Under the pieces are notes generated by a model that had not been told where the DNA came from, searched no databases, and worked only from the letters and a program-made list of their open reading frames with translations. From positions 685,567 to 749,566 of the forward strand of contig QEOQ01000303.1 in the NCBI GenBank assembly GCA_010279815.1: 64,000 nucleotides of DNA, given 5' to 3'. The translations under genes were made by a program, and so were the position numbers. Numbering within the stretch: the first letter of the stretch is position 1; each line of letters opens with the position of its first letter. Below are positions 57,155 to 64,000 of this stretch, piece by piece. The DNA comes from Brachionus plicatilis. Lineage: Eukaryota > Rotifera > Eurotatoria > Ploima > Brachionidae.

Positions 57155-58427
57155 ATGGTAAGCTTTGAAATATTATATTTTTCAGAATTAATTAACAAGT
57201 CTTTGTTAGCAACTTATTTTAGTAGTTTTATGTATTGGGTTGGGTTCAGTGAACTCATCACCTTACCAGTTACCAACTATGAGGATGGATGAAACTTACC
57301 AACGCCCAGCTCCGAAGCAAGCATATAGTGGTCAATCATATAGTGCTCCGGCTCCTAAACAACAAACATACAATGCTCCAGTTTCCGAGCAATCCTATTC
57401 AGCTGAAACTTATCAAGAATACCGGGATCCTGTTTTAGATTTGCCAAATAATTGCAAAATTGGTTATGTTCAACCAATTTGGGAAGGAAATACCATAACA
57501 GAAACATACTGCCGATGTCCAGATGGAAGCTATGGTCATAATTGCCAAGAAGGATACAGAAATCCATGTGATGGATACAGCCAATATCATCCAGCAGATT
57601 CACGATTACCAAACAATTATTTTGTTGAGTGCTCATGGAATATCCCATATTTACTAAAATGCTCAAAAGGAACAGTTTGGAATCAAAATATTTTAAGCTG
57701 TGATTGGACATCTGATGCCACTCATGACACCTATGGATCATATCAAAATCAAGAGTATGGTCAGCAAGAAGGTTATGGACAAGAATCTTATAGTGCTCCA
57801 GCCCCAAAACAACCAGAGTATAGTGCTCCAGCCCCAAAACAACCAGAGTATAGTGCTCCAGCCCCAAAACAACCAGAGTATAGAGCTCCAGCTCCAAAAC
57901 AACCAGAGTATAGTGCTCCAGCCCCAAAACAACCAGAAACTGAATCAAACTATGAACCAGAAGAACAAACTTATGAAGAGGAAACTCCGATTGAAAAAGA
58001 ATCTTACCAACCACCAGTTCAACAACAATCTTACCAGCCACAACAACCATCTTACCAGCCACCAGTTCAACAACCATCTTACCAGCCACCAGTTCAACAA
58101 CCATCTTACCAGCCACAACAATCATCTTACCAGCCACAACAATCATCTTACCAGCCACAACAATCATCTTACCAGCCACCAGTTCAACAACAATCTTACC
58201 AGCCACAACAACCATCTTACCAGCCACCAGTTCAACAACCATCTTACCAGCCATCAGTTCAACAACCATCTTACCAGCCACAACAACAATCTTACAAACC
58301 ACCAGTTCAACAACCATCTTACCAGCCACAACAACAATCTTACCAACCACCAGTTCAAAAACCATCTACATATAATTTAGCAGCTTATTTCCGTTATCCA
58401 TATAACAATTATATTCCTAGAGTTTAG
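57155..58427 (+). CDS. Secreted EGF-like/CBM14 chitin-binding repeat protein (copy B)
   Basis: Exons are 57155-57157 (ATG only) and 57210-58427, giving 406 residues. The acceptor at 57208-57209 was chosen because an in-frame stop lies just before it. Translation gives the signal peptide QLILVVLCIGLGSVNS. A short Ala/Pro/Lys region precedes the module at about 82-178: NNCKIGYVQPIWEG, TETYCRCPDGSYGHNC, NPCDGYSQYHPAD, FVECSWNIPYLLKC, WNQNILSCDWTSD. A 10-residue repeat, YSAPAPKQPE (five copies), follows, then many SYQPPVQQP/SYQPQQ units. The C-terminal motif is TYNLAAYFRYPYNNYI. A polyadenylation signal is at 58480-58485. The domain binds chitin by family. The Tyr/Gln/Pro repeats suggest a cross-linkable matrix or adhesive protein, which is inference. 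Confidence 0.9.
57775..58370 (+). repeat. Coding minisatellites (30-bp and 27-30-bp units)
   Basis: Five tandem copies of a 30-bp unit coding YSAPAPKQPE are followed by about 20 units coding SYQPPVQQP or SYQPQQ. They belong to the coding region of copy B. Both the other plus frame and the minus strand stay open through them. Confidence 0.9.
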
Positions 58428-59254
58428 TTAATTTTAGACATTTGTTTTAAAATTTTTAAGCGTGTTTATTTTTTAGTGAAATAAAGTTCTTTTTAATTTA
58501 AAATTTTTGTTCTAATTTTATTGAAAAATTTATTTTGTCCTTAATTTAATTTTTTAAATCATCAATAAGTTTCATATTTATATATTATTTTATTTATAAT
58601 TATTAGTTGAATATTTGTTAGAACATATATTTCGTTAATCAAAAAAATTAAAATTTAAGTCAAATTAAATAGAATTTTCTTTAAACTTTTGAAATTTATT
58701 TATGAAATAATTCTTCTCAATAAATAGAGAATTAAACATTATGGTTGGGTCAAGGTTGAGTAATTGTGAAAATGATATGAAAATTGAAAAAAAAGGATTT
58801 TTTAAGAAGAAATTGAAATATTACTAATGAGAATAAATCAAAAATAAAAAAGCTTTATTAACAAAATGAATATAAAAAGGAGAGGAATGGAAAAAAAATA
58901 TTGAAAATAAGGAATATTTCATTTAATAATAAGAAAAATATGATTATGAATGTTTATATCTATAGTAAAAAAAAGTTTTATGAAAAAAATTAACCAAAAG
59001 AAAATAATTATAAATTAAATGAATATTTCCTAAAGAAAAAAGAGAAATATGAAAAAAAATGAATATATCCTATATACAATTCGAATATTAAAAATGAAAA
59101 TACTTAAAATGATATGATTTTAATACGATTATACCTGAAAGATTATCTTAGCAGTGTATCATTTTTACCCATAAAATGAGTGAAAAATAACACTTTTATT
59201 ATTTTAGCATAAAACAAAGCATTAATTAACATTCTCATTAGAACAATTTTTTTA
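58428..59254. other. AT-rich intergenic region
   Basis: No gene or repeat recognised. Confidence 0.5.
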
Positions 59255-59402
59255 TTTATTTAAAAAAAAATTTAGGAAAAGTTTTTCCAGGACAGTTCCG
59301 AATGGCAGCGCCTTCTTTTCAGTCCCCATGGTTTCAATTTGATTAAAATATATTAAATAAATGTGTAAAATCAGAGTAGAAAATAAATATTTATACTTTA
59401 TA
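59255..59402. repeat. Dispersed repeat, copy 1
   Basis: It shares AGGAAAAGTTTTTCCAGG, CAGTTCCGAATGGCAG and about 100 bp of following AT-rich sequence with the stretch at 60240-60395 in the same orientation. It could be the 3' end of a retroelement. A MITE begins immediately after it. Confidence 0.7.
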
Positions 59403-59472
59403 CAGTGATGATTTGATACTAGTGTTTTTACCAAATTTTACGTAAATTTACGAAAATTTACGTAAAATTTGG
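59403..59472. mobile_element. TA-flanked MITE, right end truncated
   Basis: It begins after TA with CAGTGATGATTTGATACTAG and has the inner palindrome TTTTACGTAAATTTACG plus its inverse, like the 34847 and 50091 elements. The right terminus is replaced by a LINE fragment. Confidence 0.75.
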
Positions 59473-59474
59473 AA

Positions 59475-59675
59475 TTAGTTTTTTTTAAAGTCATCAGATG
59501 AATTAAATAATATAAGATTATGAATTCTATCATGACCAAATGAGGCATTTCTGTTTAGTTTTTTCAATTGCGTATGCAACTCATTTAGAGAGAAGGATTC
59601 AAAGTTTTTATAATTAAATTTTTTTGCATCAACTTGGTTTTCAAATATTTCACTGGATTTGTGGTCAAAAATCAA
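59475..59675 (-). mobile_element. LINE ORF2 fragment, region just before the RT domain
   Basis: The minus strand is open with FESFSLNELHTQLKKLNRNA, then SFGHDRIHNLIL. This matches the typical start of a LINE reverse transcriptase (EL...LKKNKAPGPDGI), with Ala-Ser-Phe-Gly-His-Asp in that position. It is only about 65 codons long and both ends are missing. Confidence 0.65.
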
Positions 59676-60239
59676 TTCATTAACATTTTTAAAGATATTC
59701 TCGAGGATTGTATCAAAAAGTTTTGCTTTCTTTTGTTCTGTAGAATATGATCGTTTATTGAATCGTTTGTTAAAATTAAAAACTAATTATAAAAAACGAA
59801 CGATAATAAAATTATCCACAAATTTTAATAAAACTTTCTCTAATTATAATATATATTCCACAAAAATAATAAACCTATCACAATTTTAATATTTATTTAA
59901 CTGAAATAAAAAATGATAACATATTAATTATTTTGACAACTTAAGTTAATATAATTGCACTTTATTGTTAATTGCTCACAAATTTATATAATATCAAACA
60001 AAATCAATTAAATGAGAAAAAAATGAGTTTTAGAGACTTTGATTGACCCTCATAATCAAAATTAGGGTATTGGTTTTGTCTAAAAATGCGAGTTCAAATT
60101 ATGAACTCGGCAACCTTATCATTTTACTGTACACAGTGTGAATTAATTAATTAATTTAAAGCTCTTTGCATCTTTAGACTTATTTTTAAAATTAGGTTAA
60201 TTGTAAATTATTTAATTCATGTTAAGATGCTTTATTTTA
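59676..60239. other. AT-rich intergenic region
   Basis: No gene recognised. Lies between a LINE fragment and the second copy of the dispersed repeat. Confidence 0.45.
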
Positions 60240-60395
60240 TTTTATTAAAAAAATAATTTAGGAAAAGTTTTTTCCAGGGCAGTTCCGAATGGCAGAGTCT
60301 TCTTTTCAGAAATGGTTGCAATATGATTAAGATATGTATTAATTATATGTGTATAAATATAGTAGAAAAATTAATATCTAGATTTTATATAAATT
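60240..60395. repeat. Dispersed repeat, copy 2
   Basis: Direct-orientation counterpart of 59255-59402 with several substitutions and small indels (AGGAAAAGTTTTTTCCAGG, CAGTTCCGAATGGCAG). No coding frame. Confidence 0.7.
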
Positions 60396-60789
60396 GTTAA
60401 ATTATATTTTTGTTAAGATGCTTTGATAGAGTCCAGTTTATATTGTTCTAATGGTTGAAGGAAAACTTGTACTAAAGTAAAAAAGAAAAAGGCTTTTAAA
60501 AGTCAAGTCAGTAACCTTGAACCGAAATATTTAAAATAAAGTAAAATTTCAGCTGAATTTTAAATTTCTTCACCTCAATTTTGAATGCAATGAAAAATTA
60601 AATTTTTTTAGAAGTTAGTCTGGACTTTAATTTGAATATATTAAATTGAGAATAACTTTATTTTATTAATTTATTAAAAATATTTTTCATTAAAAATATT
60701 TAATATAGAATAACTTTACTCTTAAATAAAAAGCATAAAATCTACAATTTTAGATTAAATCAAATATTTAATTTTATAATTTTAAACGT

Positions 60790-61290
60790 TGGCACTGAAA
60801 AGATTAAATCCTCCCTACAGAAAATTCAAAACAAAATTCTAAAATTAATCAAATATTTTCCAATCAAGACATCGATAAAACACATTCATAAAGTACTTAA
60901 TCTCGAAACAATCGAGGAAAGAGCAAACAATTTATTCGTCAAGTTCCTAACAAACAAATCTAAAATTGAGACCATAGCCAAAGAAATCCAAGAATATAAA
61001 TTGTCTAAAGATATCAATGCCCAATACTTTTTAACTCCGTTCGATCATTTAGTAAGTAATACTTCCTAATGTTATTAAATCAAATTGTAAATCGTTTTAT
61101 TCGAATCAAACTCATTTCAGTTAAAATTTTAATATTTTTTTTTTTTTTTTTTTTAATAATTTTTTATATAACAATTTTCTACAAAATATCGCTAAATTTT
61201 TTTACATTGTATCGTGACAAGAGGGTTTAAACGAAGGCTAAAGCTATTCGGAAAAACCCTCGGGAAACCCAAAATTATTTAATTAATTAA
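60790..61290 (+). mobile_element. LINE 3' fragment: C-terminal ORF2 and 3' UTR
   Basis: The frame runs to a stop at 61067-61069 and reads KIKSSLQKIQNKILKLIKYF, PIKTSIKHIHKVLNLETIEE, RANNLFVKFLTNKSKIE. This is typical of the end of Jockey-like LINE ORF2 (IQNKIL...IH..LNL..IEERA). The following UTR has a T-run and a hairpin-like GAGGGTTTAAAC..AACCCTCGGG at 61220-61265, then A-rich sequence. The fragment is intact for about 90 codons, so it is younger than the others. Confidence 0.75.
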
Positions 61291-61932
61291 AAAAAAAAAT
61301 ATTTAATTTTTAAAAAATGCAAAAATAAGAATACACTATCTTTGCTATTCCGAATTTATGATGATTTAAAACTTTTTGGCTTTATTTTTTCACTATATTT
61401 TAAAGCTTTTAAATTTCAAAAATAAAAGAAATCAAAGTCAACCACAATATAAATTGAAAATAAAATTTAGAGTCATGTCAAATTACTTTGTAAACACTGT
61501 TTGGAGTATATTTTTAAAATTATTGATAATTACTTTAATATATTAAATTATTTTTAGTAAAAAAATTGCTTATTAATATTTCTTGATATAAATTTTTGTC
61601 TTAAATTCAAGCTATAGCTGAAAGAAACTTCTAAAATATATTATTGTGTTTTCATGGACTCATATACTATTCTAGTGTGTAACAACATTTACGAAGCGTA
61701 TTTCAATTTAAGCTTTGGATGTGTATAGTTTTTATCTCAAAAGATTCAAAGATTAAACACTTGAAGTTTTTGAATCATTGCTTGATTTTACTTGGCTTAA
61801 AGATTGGCTTTAAAGTTTTCTGAATTTAAACTAACAATTATTTTATAAAATTTGATTTTGAGAATTTAGATTCTCTAAGCTTAACAGAATTTTTACTATT
61901 TAGATAATTAGGGAAAACATATACCGGTAAAT
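61291..61932. other. AT-rich region upstream of chitin-binding gene C
   Basis: No gene or repeat. Presumed promoter of the next gene, although no clear AGCGTATA-type TATA box was found. Confidence 0.45.
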
Positions 61933-63987
61933 ATGGTTTTAAAATCGGCACTTATGTGCATTTTGGCATTAAACTTGTCAATATGTTTTTCATTCAAACT
62001 ACCTATGGAAATAGATGTAGAAGATTTAGAGAATGAATCAGAAAATTTGAAAAATTTGCTTATAGCATTGATTGAAAACGATGTTATAAAGACTACGAAT
62101 GAAAATAAATCAAATGATAGTGAAATAAAGTCTTCGAGTTGGTTAAATATGCCTGATGAAATAAACTCAATTTCAATAGAGATAAACACTTCAGAAAACA
62201 ATAAAGAAAATATGACCGATTCAAAACGACACAAAAGAATGGCAATGAATCAATTCAATACTCAGCCAATACACCAGGCTCCTCAATATTCCACATCCTT
62301 ACAGTATCAACCAAAGTTTCAACCATCATTTATGTCTAGATACCAATCTAATTTCAATGCAATGCAGCCTCAACAGAACTTTGGCATGCAACACCAGCAA
62401 AATTTCGGAATGCCACAGCAACCAAGCTACGCTCCACCACAACAACCAAGATACGCTCCACCACAACAACCAAGCTACGCTCCACCACAGCAACCAAGCT
62501 ACGCTCCACCACAACAACCAAGCTACGCTCCACCACAACAACCAAGCTACGCTCCACCACAGCAACCAACTCCATGTGAATCTGCATACCAGAATGAAAA
62601 TTATGACCAAGGAAAAAATAATGGACAACGTCAAGAATGCGGACAACCTCAAGCTTATGAACAACCTCAAGCTTATGAACAACCTCAAGCTTATGAACAA
62701 CCTCAAGCTTATGAACAACCTCAAGCTTATGAACAACCTCAAGCTTATGAACAACCTCAAGCTTATGAACAGCAGCAAGGATGTGGGCAACAACAAGGAT
62801 TTAGTCAACAACAAGGATGTGGTCAACAACAGGTTTATGAACAACCTCAACCAAATAGTCAACAGCAACAAGGATGCGGCCAACAACAGGCCTATGGACA
62901 GCAACAAAAATACGGACAGCAGCAAGGATATAGTCAAGGATGTGCTCAACAACAGCAAAATGCTCAACAAAGAGAATCAGGTCGCCAAGACCCCCCATTA
63001 CCTCAACCAGCTCCTCAATTACCATTACCATTTTTACCAGTTTCAATTTTATTGTCGGGAAAACAAAATAAGCAAATGAATGATGAAGTTCCTCAGCCGA
63101 GTTATGCTGCTGGCCTTGTTGAACAATCTAATGAGGATACCAACGATTTCCCATATGAACAACATATTCAACAGCAAATTTCAAACTTGGACAACACATG
63201 CAAAGTTGGTTATGTTCAACCAATTTGGGAAGCCAATGAGATAACCGAAACATATTGTAGATGTCCAGATGGTTCATATGGCCAATCTTGCAATGAAGGT
63301 TACAAAAATCCTTGCGATGGTTCGGGATATTACTTCCCAGCTGATTCAAAGCTGCCAAAAACATATTATGTTGAATGCTCTTATCATACTCCTTATTTGA
63401 TGAAATGCGCTAAAGGAACCGTTTGGAATCAGAATATTTTAACTTGCGATTGGACTACTGATGCTACCCATGAAACTTATGGAACCTACAAATATTTAGA
63501 ATCAATTAATCAGCAACAAGAGCAACCATCATACCAAGCACCAGTTCAACAGCCACAACAACCATCATACCAAGCATCAGTTCAACAGCCACAACAACCA
63601 TCATACCAAGCACCAGTTCAACAGCAACAAGAGCAACCATCATACCAAGCACCAGTTCAACAGCCACAACAACCATCATACCAAGCACCAGTTCAACAGC
63701 CACAACAACCATCATACCAAGCATCAGTTCAACAGCCACAACAACCATCATACCAAGCACCAGTTCAACAGCAACAAGAGCAACCATCATACCAAGCACC
63801 AGTTCAACAGCCACAACAACCATCATACCAAGCACCAGTTCAACAGTCAGATGAACAGCAATACGAAGTTCCGACTGAGCTTCAAGAAGAACAGACATAC
63901 CAGGTTCCCGTTCAACAACCATCATACCAACCTCAAATACAGCCACTATATCAACGTTCTTTCCAACAAAGTCAACGATATTATTAG
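61933..63987 (+). CDS. Secreted EGF-like/CBM14 chitin-binding repeat protein (copy C)
   Basis: A single-exon, 684-residue protein with signal peptide SALMCILALNLSICFSF. An acidic pro-like segment ends in SKRHKR at about residue 100, a possible furin-type cleavage site. Repeats follow: 8-residue PSYAPPQQ (about 7 copies), 6-residue AYEQPQ (about 8), and Cys-containing QQQGCGQQQ blocks. The module at about 419-520 reads NTCKVGYVQPIWEA, TETYCRCPDGSYGQSC, NPCDGSGYYFPAD, YYVECSYHTPYLMKC, WNQNILTCDWTTD. It is very close to copy B. A 12-residue PSYQAPVQQPQQ repeat (about 9 copies) leads to the C-terminus SFQQSQRYY. The gene lacks the ATG-only exon of its relatives. The Cys in the Q-rich part may allow disulfide cross-linking. 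Confidence 0.92.
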   Translation: MVLKSALMCILALNLSICFSFKLPMEIDVEDLENESENLKNLLIALIENDVIKTTNENKSNDSEIKSSSWLNMPDEINSISIEINTSENNKENMTDSKRHKRMAMNQFNTQPIHQAPQYSTSLQYQPKFQPSFMSRYQSNFNAMQPQQNFGMQHQQNFGMPQQPSYAPPQQPRYAPPQQPSYAPPQQPSYAPPQQPSYAPPQQPSYAPPQQPTPCESAYQNENYDQGKNNGQRQECGQPQAYEQPQAYEQPQAYEQPQAYEQPQAYEQPQAYEQPQAYEQQQGCGQQQGFSQQQGCGQQQVYEQPQPNSQQQQGCGQQQAYGQQQKYGQQQGYSQGCAQQQQNAQQRESGRQDPPLPQPAPQLPLPFLPVSILLSGKQNKQMNDEVPQPSYAAGLVEQSNEDTNDFPYEQHIQQQISNLDNTCKVGYVQPIWEANEITETYCRCPDGSYGQSCNEGYKNPCDGSGYYFPADSKLPKTYYVECSYHTPYLMKCAKGTVWNQNILTCDWTTDATHETYGTYKYLESINQQQEQPSYQAPVQQPQQPSYQASVQQPQQPSYQAPVQQQQEQPSYQAPVQQPQQPSYQAPVQQPQQPSYQASVQQPQQPSYQAPVQQQQEQPSYQAPVQQPQQPSYQAPVQQSDEQQYEVPTELQEEQTYQVPVQQPSYQPQIQPLYQRSFQQSQRYY
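62410..63850 (+). repeat. Three coding minisatellites (24-, 18- and 36-bp units)
   Basis: 24-bp units coding PSYAPPQQ at about 62416-62570, 18-bp units coding AYEQPQ at about 62650-62770, and 36-bp units coding PSYQAPVQQPQQ at about 63520-63850. All are inside copy C. Sequence identity among neighbouring 18-bp units is almost complete, a sign of recent expansion. Confidence 0.9.
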
Positions 63988-64000
63988 ATCATAGTATTAC

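Noticed and set aside
57355..58380. Long antisense (336-residue) and alternative plus (226-residue) frames over chitin-binding copy B
   Set aside because: They are repeat-generated shadows of the genuine frame, which has the signal peptide, CBM14 and conserved C-terminus.
62326..63946. Antisense hydrophobic frames over copy C (LLWWSVAW and similar)
   Set aside because: They are reverse complements of proline/glutamine codons in the repeats and not membrane proteins.

Overview
The window is strongly AT-rich animal nuclear DNA. The genes are split by very short introns (about 42-83 bp, GT..AG), are widely spaced, and are mixed with decayed transposons. Orthologues of WDR48/UAF1, DNAJC19/TIM14, CWC22 and BCL7 make it metazoan. 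Several traits together suggest a rotifer, most likely a monogonont such as Brachionus: a countin-like saposin protein, an endoglycoceramidase, chitin-binding repeat proteins, tiny introns and extreme AT content. That assignment is inference. Exon-intron structures were built by hand from open frames, splice-site sequence and frame continuity. Every joined gene given here closes to a whole number of codons.

Layout. 0-8 kb: a countin-like secreted protein (minus) and a two-exon cytochrome P450 (plus). 8-11 kb: a LINE 3' fragment and an inverted-repeat element. 11.8-15 kb: a five-exon BEN-like protein and a CxxC zinc-finger protein, both minus. 17.7-20.2 kb: a three-BIR, RING-type IAP. 20.9-22.7 kb: a ten-exon DOMON/cytochrome b561 protein. 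22.8-25.4 kb: two divergent BCL7 paralogues with a tRNA-Cys gene between them. 25.7-27.4 kb: Tc1-like transposase remnants, a second identical tRNA-Cys, and a complete 103-bp hAT-type MITE with a perfect 8-bp target duplication. 28-34 kb: WDR48, DNAJC19 and an endoglycoceramidase. 35-44 kb: a WSC+EGF transmembrane protein, an orphan GPCR and intronless CWC22. 44-54 kb: mostly repeat debris around one large Q-rich protein.

The most distinctive region is 45.5-64 kb. It holds four secreted, low-complexity Q/P/Y/S-rich proteins. Three carry the same module: an EGF-like CRCxDGxYG segment followed by a CBM14-type chitin-binding domain. The fourth (45.6-48.4 kb, opposite strand) lacks that module but shares its C-terminal motif and its promoter motif with the 57-kb gene. 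Three of the four begin with an exon that is only the start codon. This looks like a locally expanded family of extracellular matrix, cuticle, trophi, egg-shell or adhesive proteins. The tissue and role are unknown.

Housekeeping genes act in BAF chromatin remodelling (BCL7), USP1/12/46 deubiquitinase activation (WDR48), mitochondrial import (DNAJC19) and splicing/exon-junction loading (CWC22). There is no sign of operons.
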